DNA of 64,000 nt from Streptomyces xantholiticus. Its GTDB lineage: Bacteria > Actinomycetota > Actinomycetes > Streptomycetales > Streptomycetaceae. Within the stretch, counting starts at the first letter, position 1, and each line of letters starts with the position of its first letter. Below are positions 16,405 through 26,504 of this stretch, in pieces. The stretch is from positions 186,001-250,000 of the forward strand of contig NZ_BMWB01000001.1 of NCBI RefSeq assembly GCF_014651015.1. Reading direction: 5' to 3'. The position numbers and the translations under genes were made by a program. Under the pieces are notes generated by a model. The model had not been told where the DNA came from and made no database searches. It saw only the letters and a list, made by a program, of their open reading frames with translations.

Positions 16405-18740
16405 ATGAGCACCGACCTGACTCTGCTGCCGCGTGTCGCCTATCGCGGGCAGGAGGTCACCTCCCCCCGGCTGCGCAGCCTGCTGGCGCTGCTCGCGGGC
16501 GACCTGCGCACCGGCTGCGGCATAGAGCGGCTCGTGGAGGGGCTGTGGCAAAACGAGTTGCCGGATCGGCCGGCGAAGGCCGTGCAGGTCCTCGTGTCCA
16601 GGGCGCGGGCACTGCTGGGCGCCGACGTCGTCACGAGCACACCGACCGGGTACCGGCTCGCCCTCGCCGAGGGTCAGGTCGACAGTTCCGCCCTTCTGCT
16701 GCATGCCGCCGCGAGCGCGGACCGGGCCAGGGCCGGCGACCACGCGGGTTCGCTCGCCGCGGCCGAGGCCGGGCTCGCGCTGTGGGACGGCACCCCTGAC
16801 GGGCCCCACGACACCGACGACGCCGTAGCCGCGCTGCGCGGCGCGCGCTCCCCCGTCCGCAGCGCGCTGGTACGCGCGCAGGCGCTCGCACTCGCGCGGC
16901 TGGGCCGGCACGCGGAGGCTGCCGGTCCGCTGGCGGTTGCCGCCTCGGAGCATCCGCGCGACGAGGAAGTGCTCGCCGAGCTGCTGCGCGGCGAAGCGGC
17001 GACGGCGGGCCCGTCCGCGGCGCTGACGCGGTACGAGGCCTACCGCCGTGAGCTGCGCGACGAACTCGGCACCGACCCGGGCGCCGCGCTCAGGGCCGTA
17101 CAGCAGGAGCTGCTGCGCGGCGAGGCACCGGTGGTCAGGCACGGCGTGCCGCACGAGCCGAACCCGCTCCTCGGCCGGGACGAGGACATTGCGGCGGTGG
17201 AACGGCTGCTGCGCTCCCACCGCGCCGTCACCGTCGTCGGCTCCGGGGGCCTCGGAAAGACCCGGCTCGCGCATGCCGTCAGCCGCCGGACCGAGCAGCG
17301 TGTGGTGCACTTCGTGCCGCTCGTGGGTGTCACCGCGGACGAGGACGTGGCCGCGGAGGTGGCCTCCGCACTCGGCGCGGGCGAGGGTCGGCACGGCGCC
17401 GTGAACGGCCACGCTTCGGCCGATCCCGTGTCCGGCATCCTCGGTGTGCTCGGCTCGGGGCCCGTTCTGCTCGCCCTGGACAACTGCGAGCACGTCATCC
17501 GGGGCGCCGCCGCCCTCGTACAGGCCCTGCTGTCGGCCTCGAAGGACCTGCGAGTGCTTGCCACCAGCCGGGCCCCGCTGGGCCTGACGTCGGAGGCGGT
17601 GTACGCGTTGCCTGAGCTCGGTCTCGACACCTCGGTCGAACTGTTCACACAGCGGGCCCGTGCCGCCCGGCCCGGCGTGAAGCTGCCACCGGACGCCGTG
17701 GCCGAACTGTGTCGCCATCTCGACGGGCTGCCCCTCGCCGTGGAACTGGCCGCGGCACGCGTGCGGGTGATGTCGGTGCCGGAGATCGCCCGCCGTCTCG
17801 GCGACCGGTTCGCGCTGCTGCGCGGCGGGGCGCGCGACGTGCCGGAACGCCACCGCACGCTGCACGCGGTCGTGGAGTGGAGCTGGAACCTGCTGTCGGA
17901 GGATGCCAGGGCGGCGCTGCGCACCCTGTCCGTCTTCCCGGGCGGCTTCTCCGGCGGGGCGGCGGAGCAGGTGCTGGGCCAGGACGCACTGTTTCTGCTG
18001 GAGCAGTTGGCCGGTCAGTCGCTGGTGACCGTCGTCGACACTCCGGTGGGCGTGCGGTGCCGGATGCTGGAGACCGTGAGGGAGTTCAGCGCGGCGCGCC
18101 GTGCGGAGGCGGGCGAGGAGGACGAGGCCGTCAGCCGGTTCCTGGCCTGGGCGCGGGACTTCGGGGTCGCGTATCACGACGTGCTCTTCGGGGCGGAGCC
18201 GCTGGCGGCCTGGGAGGAGATCAGGGCCGAACAGGACAACCTGGTGCTCGCGTTACGGCACGCGCTGGCCCGGGACGACGGTCCCACCACCGCGGCTCTC
18301 ACCGCCGTCCTGGCCGCCTTGTGGTTCACCGATTCCAACTACCCGCGTCTGGCCGCACTGGCCGCCGACACCGGGCCGCCCCTGTCGCACTACCACCCCG
18401 CCAACTCCTCGCGGAGCCGGTCGACCGGCTCCGGCAGCGGCTGCACGCGCTGCTGTCCGGCCCGCCGCGCACGCCCGGAGAGCTCCCCGTCTTCGGGACG
18501 GTGCTGCACGCGCTGGGCATGGCGGGGCTCGCGTCCGGCGACGCCTCCGCCGTACGGATGATCGCGCTGGCCGAACGGCTGCGGGTGCTGCGTGAGTTCC
18601 AGCCGACGATGTCGGCGGAGCGCGCCCGGCAGGCGGCCGAGGAGGCCGACGGGGCGGCGTACTCCGACGCGGTGTCGCGGTACGCCGCCCTGGGACGGGA
18701 CGAGTTGCGGGATGCGGCCCGCGCGCTCGTTTCGGCATGA
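16405..18740 (+). pseudogene. AfsR/SARP-like BTAD-NTPase regulator, frameshifted
   Basis: Residues 1-230 show a winged-helix plus bacterial transcriptional activation domain (RLVEGLWQ, LVSRARALLG, RYEAYRRELRDELGTDPG). An NTPase module follows, with P-loop GSGGLGKTRLA and Walker B LLALDNCEHV, then helical repeats. At about 18405-18420 the reading jumps frame; the C-terminal part (LLAEPVDRLRQRLHALL to RDAARALVSA) is in another frame. The tetratricopeptide region also looks shortened compared with intact relatives, which from memory are around 1,000 residues. The start ATG at 16405 has a weak ribosome site. It directly precedes a DrrA/DrrB-type transporter, a usual pairing, and all three are damaged. 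A sequencing error at the frameshift cannot be excluded. Confidence 0.75.
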
Positions 18741-18834
18741 GGTGCCGGAACGGGATGCCGGTCGAGGAGCGGTTTCAGGGGCCTGTAGGCGGTGTGAAAC
18801 CACGCTGAATGCGCAGTGCCGCAACCTCTGCGAC

Positions 18835-19910
18835 ATGACGACAACGGCATCGCAACCACCAGCCATCGCGGCCAAGGGGCTCCGCAAGGCCTACGGGGAC
18901 AAGAGATCCTCGACGGCATCGACCTGACGGTGCCGGCCGGGACCATCTTCTCGTTGCTCGGCCCCAACGGCGCCGGGAAGACGACCACCGTCAAGATCCT
19001 TTTCACTCTCATCGGAGGCGAGGCCGAGGAGCTGTACGTCGGCGGTCATGACCTGGCCACCGAGCCGCAGGCCGTGCGGGCCTCCATCGGCGTCACCGGA
19101 CAGTTCTCCGCCGTCGACGGTCTGATCACCGGCGAGGAGAACATGCTCCTCATGGCGGACCTGCACCATCTGTCCCGCAGCGAGGGCCGGCGTACCGTCG
19201 CGGAACTGCTGGAGCGTTTCCACTTGGCGGAGGCGGCGAAGAAGCCCGCGACCACCCACTCCGGCGGTACGAAGCGCCGTCTCGACATCGCGATGACGCT
19301 CGTCGGCAATCCGAGGATCATCTTCCTCGACGAGCCGACCACCGGGCTCGATCCGCGCAGCCGCCACAACACGTGGCAGATCATCCGTGAACTGGTCTCC
19401 GGTGGCGTCACCGTCTTCCTCACCACCCAGTACCTGGAGGAGGCGGACGAGCTCGCCGACCGCATCGCGGTCCTGAGCGACGGCAAGATCGCCGCTGAGG
19501 GAACGGCCGACGAGCTGAAGCGGCTCATCCCGGGCGGGCATGTGCGGCTGCGGTTCGCGGCCCCCGCCGCCTACCAGTCGGCGCTCCGGGCGCTGAGTGA
19601 GGCCACCACCGACGACGAGGCGCTGGAGATGCAGGGGCGCGGCGACGGCAGCCAGCGCGAGCTGCGTTCCATCCTCGACTGGCTGGACTCTTCCGGCTTC
19701 GCCCTGCGGGAGGTGACCAGGGACGACGAGGCACTGGCGCTCAAGATCCCCAGTGACGGCAGCCAGCGCGAGCTGCGTTCCATCCTGGACTGGCTGGACG
19801 CGGCCGGGATCGAGGCGGACGAGCTGACCGTGCACACCCCCGATCTCGACGACGTGTTCTTCGCCCTGACGGGCGGTCTGGCCCAGCCCCGGAAGGAGAC
19901 CGTCCGATGA
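18835..19910 (+). pseudogene. DrrA-like ABC transporter ATP-binding protein, frameshifted near the start
   Basis: The natural ATG (18835) encodes MTTTASQPPAIAAKGLRKAY, and the frame is lost at about 18900. The body continues in another frame: EILDGIDLTVPAGT, Walker A GPNGAGKTTTV, signature HSGGTKRRLDIA, Walker B IIFLDEPTTGLDP, the H-loop position read as TTQYLEEAD, and the DrrA-type C-terminal motif PDLDDVFFALTGG. It would export a drug or lipid-like compound with the neighbouring permease. The permease start overlaps its stop as ATGA. The C-terminal region holds a 37-codon in-frame duplication. One frameshift makes it a likely pseudogene, although a short internal start cannot be excluded. 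Confidence 0.78.
19644..19799 (+). repeat. Direct repeat: 37-codon duplication inside the DrrA-like gene
   Basis: A 45-base unit encoding DGSQRELRSILDWLD occurs at 19644-19688 and 19755-19799 with one mismatch. The period of 111 bases (37 codons) keeps the frame. The flanking codons (DDEAL) also repeat but are more diverged. Confidence 0.9.
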
Positions 19911-20685
19911 GCTCCCTGTCCCTGGCGGTACGCGACTCGACGACGATGGTGCGCCGCAATCTCCTCCACGCGCGGCGCTAGCCGGCGCTCACTCTGAACG
20001 TCGTGCTGACGCCGCTGATCATGCTGCTGCTGTTCGTGTACGTCTTCGGCGACGTGATGAGCGCGGGCATCGGCGGTGGTGGTGCCGACCGCTCCGAGTA
20101 CATCGCCTACATCGCTCCGGGCATCCTGATGATGACCATCGGCACCACGCTGGTGGGCACTTCGGTGTCCGTCGCGGACGACATGACCGAGGGCATCATG
20201 GCCCGGTTCCGCACGATGGCGATCCATCGCGGTTCGGTCCTCATCGGGCATGTGGCGGGCAGTGTGCTGCGGTCGATGATCAGCGTGCGGTCGCCGTGGC
20301 CATCGGGTTCCGGTCGGCGGACGCCACGGTCCTGGAGTGGGTGGCGGCGTTCGTGCTGCTCACACTGGTCGCCCTGGCGTTCACCTGGATGGCGATCGCG
20401 GTGGGGATGGCCAGCCCGAACGGCGAGGCGGCGGGCAACAACGCGGTGCCGCTGGTCATCCTGCCGTTCATCTCCAGTGCCTTCGTCCCGGTCGACGCGA
20501 TGCCGGGCTGGTTCCGGCCGATCGCCGAGTACCAGCCGTTCACGCCGGCCATCGAGACCCTGCGCGGCCTGCTGCTCGGCAGCGAGATCGGGCACAACGG
20601 GTGGCTCACTCTGGCCTGGTGCCTGGGTCTGGCCGTCCTCGGCTACTTCTGGTCGAAATCACTGTTCACCCGCGAATCGCGGTAA
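19907..20685 (+). pseudogene. DrrB-like ABC-2 transporter permease, nonsense and frameshift
   Basis: Starts MSSLSLAVRDSTTMVRRNLL, then an in-frame TAG at about 19979 in the context RR-stop-PALT, where relatives have Tyr. The reading continues with hydrophobic segments PLIMLLLFVYVFGDV and IAPGILMMTIGTTLVGTSV, and a second lesion (frameshift) lies near 20285 after RSMISV. The last part reads GFRSADATVLEWVAAFVLL to SKSLFTRESR in another frame, with the typical ABC-2 segment AVPLVILPFISSAFVP. The ATG overlaps the DrrA-like stop. Two independent lesions make it nonfunctional. Confidence 0.85.
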
Positions 20686-20716
20686 GAGCACGGGCTGAAT
20701 CCCTCGCAGCCCGTCC

Positions 20717-20748
20717 CGCCCCGGGGCGGAGTACTCCGCCCCGGGGCG
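20717..20748. terminator. Strong palindromic hairpin after the transporter genes
   Basis: A 32-base perfect palindrome centred at 20732/20733, with arms CGCCCCGGGGCGGAGT, 31 bases after the permease stop. It has no U-tract, as is usual for actinobacterial terminators. Confidence 0.7.
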
Positions 20749-20909
20749 ATCCTTTGATCGCCCCCCAGGCCTCACCACCCTCCGCCTCGCCTGCCCTGCG
20801 GCCGCAGGCCTTTCGCCGTGCCCGGACGACACCGGCAGAACCCGGCCGCCTCTCACGCGCACACATTCCAACGTCGTTTCGGCAAACCTCACGAAGGGAG
20901 ACCGACGCT

Positions 20910-21120
20910 GTGTCCACCGCGACGATCGACGACAAGGGGAAAGAACAGCATGTGTTCGACCGTGCTCACTGGCAGGACCGCCTCGATGTGTTGCGTTCCC
21001 GGTACCACGTGCCGGGGGCGGCACTCGCGGTGCTGGTGGACGGTGAGATCCACGAGCTGGTCAGCGGCGTACTGCACCGGGGTGCGGGTGACCGCGGACT
21101 CGTTCCCGCGGCCCACCCCA
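20910..21120 (+). pseudogene. N-terminal stub of a serine hydrolase (class C beta-lactamase family)
   Basis: A GTG with GGGAG nine bases upstream starts about 50 codons ending HVPGAALAVLVDGEIHELVSG, the characteristic opening of beta-lactamase-like serine hydrolases. Soon after VLHRG the expected VTADSVF segment is present only in another frame, and no SxxK active site follows. The gene is truncated. The DNA from 21120 to 21361 contains no recognisable gene. Confidence 0.7.
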
Positions 21121-21361
21121 TCGGCCTCCAACTCTCCAGGAACGCTCGACCACGATCGGGGTGACGGAAATCAGCTTTCTTGATCAGAGACGGGGGATGA
21201 TGTGCACGTTGATGGAGCTGTCCGCGTGCCGGCCGCCATGGGAGAGTGGGCACCCATGGTTCACCAGGAATCTGAGGGGCCGAAGCGGTACGGCCACACA
21301 GCAGCCGGCAACCTGCGGCGTCGTCGTCACGTCGGGATCCCCGGGGCCTCGCCGTCGGCGC

Positions 21362-22465
21362 TCAATCGCCGGACGTCTGCCCCCGGCCCGGCACCTGACG
21401 CGCCCTCGCGGCCTCGGCCTTCGCGTCGCTCACTACGGCGGCGGCCTGCTTCGCGACCTCATCGGCAGCCGCGGCGGCATCGAGTGAAAGCGGCGGGATT
21501 GCCTCGAGCTCCGGGGCCCCGCCTTCGTCCGACGCGCCGTCGGCATCGGTAGTGGTTGCTTCCTCCTGTTGCGCAGATGCGGGAAGACCCATCGTCGTCT
21601 GATCGCCGAATGCGTGGGTGACGGCGCGAACGGCCTCGGTCAGCTCGCCTGGGATCACCCAGAACGTGTTGTTGTCGCTCTTCGCCAGATGCGGGAGCGT
21701 CTCGAGGTACTTGTAGGCGAGGATCTTCGGGTCGGCATTGTTGCGATGAACGGCCTGGAAGACGCGCTCCACCGCCTTCGCCTCGCCGTCCGCCCGCAAG
21801 ATCATGGCTTGTTGCGTGCCCTGTGCTTCCAGGATGTCCTTCTGCTTCGTGCCCTCCGCGGTGAGGATCTTGGCTTGCCGCTCCCCTTCGGCGTGGAGGA
21901 TGGCCGCGCGCTTGTCGCGCTCGGCCCGCATCTGCTTCTCCATCGCCTCTTTGATGGTGTGCGGTGGATCGATGGCCTTGATCTCGACGCGGTTGACCCG
22001 GATGCCCCACTTGCCGGTGGCATCGTCGAGGACGGCGCGGAGGCGGGCATTGATCTCCTCGCGTGAGGTGAGCGTTTCCTCCAGGTCCATGGAGCCGATG
22101 ACGTTCCGCAGGGTGGTCACGGTGAGCTGATCGATCGCCTGCAGGTAGTCGGCGACCTCGTAGGCCGCCGCCCGCGGGTCAGTGATCTGGTAGTAGAGCA
22201 CGGTATCGATGTTCACCACGAGGTTGTCCTCGGTGATCACCGGCTTGGGGGCGGACGAATACACCTGCTCGCGCACGTCGAGTTTGGTGTTGACGCGGTC
22301 CGCCACCGGCACGACGAAGTTGAGGCCGGGTTGCAGCGTCCGGCGATACCGGCCGAACCGCTCGATGTTGTAGCGGCGCGCCTGCGGGACGATCCGCACC
22401 GTGGCGGCCACAAGGAAGACCACGATAATCGCCGCCACAAGAATCGGGATGACAACCGGATCCAC
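21362..22465 (-). CDS. SPFH/Band 7 (stomatin-like) membrane protein
   Basis: A 367-residue protein. An N-terminal transmembrane helix (about residues 5-25) is followed by the Band 7/SPFH domain (RRYNIERFGRYRRTLQPGLNF, VREQVYSS, NIDTVLYYQI), the conserved GSMDLEETLTSREEIN and RVEIKAIDPP motifs, and a long alanine/glutamate-rich coiled coil with repeated QAKI/KQKDILEAQG segments. The start is GTG with GGAGG upstream. It lies 30 bases after the NfeD gene, the standard stomatin/NfeD pairing. Such pairs organise membrane microdomains and are linked to membrane-protein quality control. The C-terminal tail is low complexity. Confidence 0.93.
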   Translation of the reverse strand: MDPVVIPILVAAIIVVFLVAATVRIVPQARRYNIERFGRYRRTLQPGLNFVVPVADRVNTKLDVREQVYSSAPKPVITEDNLVVNIDTVLYYQITDPRAAAYEVADYLQAIDQLTVTTLRNVIGSMDLEETLTSREEINARLRAVLDDATGKWGIRVNRVEIKAIDPPHTIKEAMEKQMRAERDKRAAILHAEGERQAKILTAEGTKQKDILEAQGTQQAMILRADGEAKAVERVFQAVHRNNADPKILAYKYLETLPHLAKSDNNTFWVIPGELTEAVRAVTHAFGDQTTMGLPASAQQEEATTTDADGASDEGGAPELEAIPPLSLDAAAAADEVAKQAAAVVSDAKAEAARARQVPGRGQTSGD

Positions 22466-22495
22466 AATTCCTCCGTCGGGGTGTGTTCAGCCGTT

Positions 22496-22933
22496 TCACG
22501 GAAGGAGTTCGCGGGGGTAGACGACAGCCGTAGCGCCTTCGATCTCCAAGACGTCCACCAGCGCTCCCACCGGGATCACGAGGCTTTCGTCGAGAGCGCG
22601 AGCTGACCATTCCTCACCAGAGATCTTGATCAGGCCGTGGCTCGCGGTGACCTCCTGCATGACCTCGGCCCGCTTGCCGATCAGCGCATCACTGCCCTCA
22701 GGTACGAGGGGTGCCTGCGCCATGTGACGCAGCGCGACAGGACGGACGACGAGGAGACCCGCTGCCGCTGCCACTGCGAGCGCCACGAGCTGGCCGAGAA
22801 GGCCGATGCCCACACCAGCGACCACAGCGGCAACCAAGGCAGCACTCGCGAGCAACCCGAAAACCAGCGTCAGGGTGAAAAACTCCGCGACACCGAGCGC
22901 CGCGGCGACGAGCAGCCATACGAACCACGGCAT
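22496..22933 (-). CDS. NfeD-family membrane protein
   Basis: A 145-residue protein. Two to three N-terminal hydrophobic helices (FVWLLVAAALGVAEFF, then LVFGLLASAALVAAVVAG and a third) are followed by a small OB-fold domain (LIGKRAEVMQEVTASHGLIK to VDVLEIEGATAVV). The frame extends nine codons further, but the ATG at 22933 has GGGAGG eight bases before it. It is upstream of and co-oriented with the SPFH gene and very likely forms its partner complex in the membrane. Confidence 0.9.
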   Translation of the reverse strand: MPWFVWLLVAAALGVAEFFTLTLVFGLLASAALVAAVVAGVGIGLLGQLVALAVAAAAGLLVVRPVALRHMAQAPLVPEGSDALIGKRAEVMQEVTASHGLIKISGEEWSARALDESLVIPVGALVDVLEIEGATAVVYPRELLP

Positions 22934-23195
22934 CGAATCAGCCTCCCTGAGGGGACTCATCCATCAACCTACCCATTCAGAACCCAGACAGAACGGATAA
23001 ATCCGTCACGGTCTGCGATCAGGCCGCCGGGTCGGCGAGAGGAGGCCCCACCCGCGTAGCCCGTGCTGGTCCGCCCGCTCCGCCAGACGGCCGGCCGCTT
23101 GTCGTGCCTCTCGGCCGCCCGGTGCACCGCCACCTGTCCCGGATAAGTGCAAGAGGTCGCGCAGAGGCCGGGCCCGTTCGAGGCCGATGCCCGGT

Positions 23196-24110
23196 TCACG
23201 TTCTGCGTGTGCGGGGCTCTCGGTGCGGGAGGAGCTGCTCACGCAATGCGGTCAGCTGGTGCGAGTGCTCGACGGCACGCGTCTCGTCGAGTGTGGTGAG
23301 GGCGAGCAGGAGGGCGTCCGCGACAACGAGGCCGGTCAGGGCTTCGTTGGTGTTACCCGTGGGGGTATGGGGGGCGGTGAGGACGGCGTCGACCCGGTCC
23401 CCGAACGCCTCGCCCAGTTCGTCGGTGACGAAGACGACCTTGGCGCCGACCGCGCGGGCCCGCTCCACCAGCACCGCGAGCTCGTGCAACGGCCGCCCCG
23501 GCTGGAAGATGACGACGGTGTCTCCCTGGGCGAGGGAGAGCAGCGGGTCGGCGAGCGCGAATCCGGTGGCGCCGACGAACCGGGCCCGGCGGCCGATGCG
23601 CCCGAGCGCGAGCGCGAGGTGGCGCGCCGCGAGCTCGCAGGCCGCGACGCCGTAGCAGAACACCTCACGCGCCTCCGCCAGGGCTTCCACCGCCCGCTGG
23701 AGATCGTCCGCGCCCGTCAGCCGCCGGCACTGGTCGATACGGTCCTGCGTCTCCTCGAAGACGTCGCTCCAGATGGTCTCGAGGTCATGACCGACATGCG
23801 CGATGCGCCGCTTCAGCCGGACCTCCGGCGCGAGTGCCGAGGTGAAGTCGGCCGCCAGCTCCCGCTTGAGCGCAGGAAGACCGGCGTAGCCGAGGCGCTG
23901 GAGCGCGCGCACGACGGTGGCGTTACTGGTGCCGCTCGCCGTGCTCAGTTGCTGGGCACTGGCGAACATCACCTGCTCGGCCGGAGCGCTTGCAAGGTAC
24001 TGGGCCACCGTGCGCTCAGAGGCAGACAATTCGTCCCATTGGTCCCGAATAGTGGCACGCAGGCGAGTGAGCCCACCCGGACCCGCACTGCCGGAATCTG
24101 GATTCTTCAC
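23196..24110 (-). CDS. RpiR/MurR-family transcriptional regulator
   Basis: About 304 residues. An N-terminal HTH_6 domain (ERTVAQYLASAPAEQVMF, then AQQLSTASGTSNATVVRALQRLGYAGL) precedes a SIS sugar-isomerase-like sensor domain (FCYGVAACELAARHLAL, GDTVVIFQPGRPLHELAVL, VGAKVVFVTDE). Such regulators sense phosphosugars or related ligands. The GTG at 24110 is the most likely start, although its ribosome site is weak. Immediately upstream on the opposite strand is the stump of an oligopeptide ABC ATPase, so the regulator's original target operon has probably been deleted. Confidence 0.9.
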   Translation of the reverse strand: MKNPDSGSAGPGGLTRLRATIRDQWDELSASERTVAQYLASAPAEQVMFASAQQLSTASGTSNATVVRALQRLGYAGLPALKRELAADFTSALAPEVRLKRRIAHVGHDLETIWSDVFEETQDRIDQCRRLTGADDLQRAVEALAEAREVFCYGVAACELAARHLALALGRIGRRARFVGATGFALADPLLSLAQGDTVVIFQPGRPLHELAVLVERARAVGAKVVFVTDELGEAFGDRVDAVLTAPHTPTGNTNEALTGLVVADALLLALTTLDETRAVEHSHQLTALREQLLPHREPRTRRT

Positions 24111-24116
24111 CGCCGG

Positions 24117-24713
24117 GCCGCCCGGCTGGCACGCGCCCGCGAGATACAGATGGTCTTCCAGGACCCGTACGTCTCCCTCGACCCGCGACTCACCGCCCGC
24201 CAGTGCCTGCGCACCGCCCTGCGTCTGCATGGCCACGACGCGTCGGACACCCGGGTCCACTCGCTTCTGAACCAGGTCGGCCTCGGCACGCGTGAGGCCG
24301 ATGCCCGCCCGCACCAGCTGTCCGGCGGACAGCGACAGCGGTTGGCCATCGCACGGGCGCTCGCCGTCGACCCGCAGATCCTCGTCCTCGACGAGGCCGT
24401 AGCGGCCCTCGATGTGTCGATCCAGGCCCAGATCCTTCAACTCCTCACAAAGATCAGGCGCGACACGGGCGTGGCCCTGGTCTTCGTCAGCCACGACCTC
24501 GCCGTCGTACAGCACATCACCGACGAGACCGTCGTGATGCGCAGGGGCACCGTGGTCGAACACGGCCCGACGGCGCAGGTCCTGAACACCCCATCGGACC
24601 CGTACACCCGGCTACTGCTCACCTCCGTGCCGCACCAGGGATGGGACCCCGCGGACGCGATTCGGGCCAGGGCCGAAGTGGACGCCGTGCCGGGCCCGCA
24701 CGTTCCGTCGTGA
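24117..24713 (+). pseudogene. Truncated oligopeptide/dipeptide ABC transporter ATPase (DppF-like)
   Basis: Contains the Q-loop segment EIQMVFQDPYVSLDPR, the signature LSGGQRQRLAIARAL, Walker B ILVLDEAVAALDVS, the H-loop VFVSHDLAVV and a C-terminal oligopeptide-transporter tail ending TPSDPYTRLLLTSVP. Everything before the Q-loop, including Walker A, is missing, so it cannot bind ATP normally. The break lies at the start of the divergent RpiR gene. It is the 3-prime stump of a peptide-transporter operon. Confidence 0.82.
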
Positions 24714-25034
24714 GGTTCTGGTCACCTCCGGACGTCCTGGCCCCAACCGCAGCACATGACACAGCGCTCGGCCTCAAGGCCCAGCAGGACTGCCCGTCCC
24801 CCCAGCGCCCGCGCGCAGGAACAGCGAGACCCTGCGGAACCGTGCCGGGGAACGCGCCGGTGCAGTTGTCCGCGCTGAGGATCGCCGTGGCCCTCGCGAT
24901 GGGAACGCTGATTGCTCAAGGCGGCCGAGCCGGCGTCACCGGGCGAGTTTCTGGGAGGACGGACAGGCGCCCGTGCTCGTCGGTGCGGCCCGGTTCTCCC
25001 GACGGGGCTGCCCGAATCTTCTAGGGTGCTCGGC
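24714..25034. other. Intergenic region before lpdA
   Basis: About 320 bases with no gene, repeat or hairpin that I can support. It presumably carries the promoter of the dihydrolipoamide dehydrogenase gene close to its 3-prime end, but no convincing -35/-10 pair was identified. Confidence 0.4.
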
Positions 25035-26435
25035 ATGAGCGAACACTTTGACGTCGTGGTTCTCGGTGCGGGACCTGGAGGATACGTCGCAGCCATCAGA
25101 AGCGCGCAACTGGGACTGCGCACGGCAATCGTCGAGGAGCGTTACTGGGGAGGCGTCTGCCTCAACGTGGGGTGCATCCCTTCCAAGGCTCTGCTCCGGA
25201 ATGCCGAGCTGGCTCATATCTTCACCCGCGAGGCGAAGACCTTCGGAATCCGGGTGGAGGGACAGGTCCACTTCGACTACGGAGAAGCGTTCGCCCGCAG
25301 CCGCAAAGTCGCGGACGGACGTGTCAAAGGCGTCCACTTCCTGATGAAGAAGAACAGGATCACTCAGTACAACGGCCTTGGCACATTCACCGATTCCGGC
25401 ACACTCCAGGTGTCACTTTCCGACGGCGGCACAGAAACGATCAGCTTCGATCACTGCATCATCGCCGCAGGCGCGACCACGAAGCTGCTCCCCGGTACTT
25501 CACTGAGCGAACGCGTCGTCACCTACGAGGAGCAGATCCTCACCGATCGCCTGCCGGAGAGCATCGTGATCGCGGGCGCGGGGGCCATCGGGGTCGAATT
25601 CGCCTATGTGCTGCACAACTACGGCGTCCAGGTCACCCTGGTGGAGTTCCTCGACCGGCTCGTCCCGCTGGAGGACCAGGAGGTGTCCGCCGAGTTGGCG
25701 AAGCAGTACCGGCGTCTGGGCATCAATACGCTGACCTCGACACGTGTCGAGTCCATCGACGACTCCGGCGACAAGGTACGCGTCCATGTCACCACGGGCG
25801 GACAACGCCAGACCCTCGAGACCGACAAGGTACTGCAGGCCATCGGCTTCCAGCCCAGGGTCGAAGGCTACGGGCTGGAGAACACGGGAGTGCGGCTCAC
25901 GGAGCGCGGCGCCATCGACGTCGACGGCCGGTGCCGCACCAATGTCCCGCACATCTTCGCCATCGGTGATGTGACCGCGAAGCTGATGCTGGCACACGCC
26001 GCGGAAGCCATGGGCATCGTCGCGGCGGAGACCATCGCGGACGCGGAGACCATGGAGCTGGACTATCCGATGATCCCGCGGGCCACCTACTGCCGGCCGC
26101 AGATCGCCAGCTTCGGCTGGACCGAGGCGCAGGCGCGCGAGCAGGGCTACGACGTGCAGGTGGCGAAGTTCCCCTTCACGGCCAACGGCAAGTCACACGG
26201 TCTGGGCGACACCGGGGGCTTCGTCAAGATCCTCAGCGACAACCGCCACGGAGAACTCCTGGGCGCCCACCTGATCGGTCCGGAAGCGACCGAGCTGCTG
26301 CCCGAGTTGACTCTGGCGCAGCAGTGGGACCTGACCGTCCACGAGTTGGCCCGTAACGTCCACGCACACCCGACACTGGGCGAAGCCGTCAAGGAAGCAC
26401 TCCACGGACTGGCGGGTCACATGATCAACATGTGA
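25035..26435 (+). CDS. lpdA: Dihydrolipoamide dehydrogenase (E3)
   Basis: A 466-residue pyridine nucleotide-disulfide oxidoreductase. FAD motif [10 protein letters not shown], redox disulfide in [16 protein letters not shown] motif [10 protein letters not shown], second FAD segment [16 protein letters not shown], and the C-terminal dimer-interface His-Glu pair in [13 protein letters not shown]. The length and all catalytic features are those of active E3, which reoxidises dihydrolipoamide in 2-oxoacid dehydrogenase or glycine cleavage complexes. No E1 or E2 genes are nearby, so it stands alone. A terminator hairpin follows directly. Confidence 0.95.
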   Translation: MSEHFDVVVLGAGPGGYVAAIRSAQLGLRTAIVEERYWGGVCLNVGCIPSKALLRNAELAHIFTREAKTFGIRVEGQVHFDYGEAFARSRKVADGRVKGVHFLMKKNRITQYNGLGTFTDSGTLQVSLSDGGTETISFDHCIIAAGATTKLLPGTSLSERVVTYEEQILTDRLPESIVIAGAGAIGVEFAYVLHNYGVQVTLVEFLDRLVPLEDQEVSAELAKQYRRLGINTLTSTRVESIDDSGDKVRVHVTTGGQRQTLETDKVLQAIGFQPRVEGYGLENTGVRLTERGAIDVDGRCRTNVPHIFAIGDVTAKLMLAHAAEAMGIVAAETIADAETMELDYPMIPRATYCRPQIASFGWTEAQAREQGYDVQVAKFPFTANGKSHGLGDTGGFVKILSDNRHGELLGAHLIGPEATELLPELTLAQQWDLTVHELARNVHAHPTLGEAVKEALHGLAGHMINM

Positions 26436-26458
26436 CCCGCCTTCTGCGGGCGGGTTCG
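26433..26458 (+). terminator. Terminator after lpdA
   Basis: Inverted repeat ACCCGCC / GGCGGGT with a seven- to eight-base loop begins at the lpdA stop codon. No U-tract. Confidence 0.65.
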
Positions 26459-26504
26459 GCGCGGTCGCCCCTGTCCGACGTCGCTCATCGCACAAAGCCG
26501 GTCG

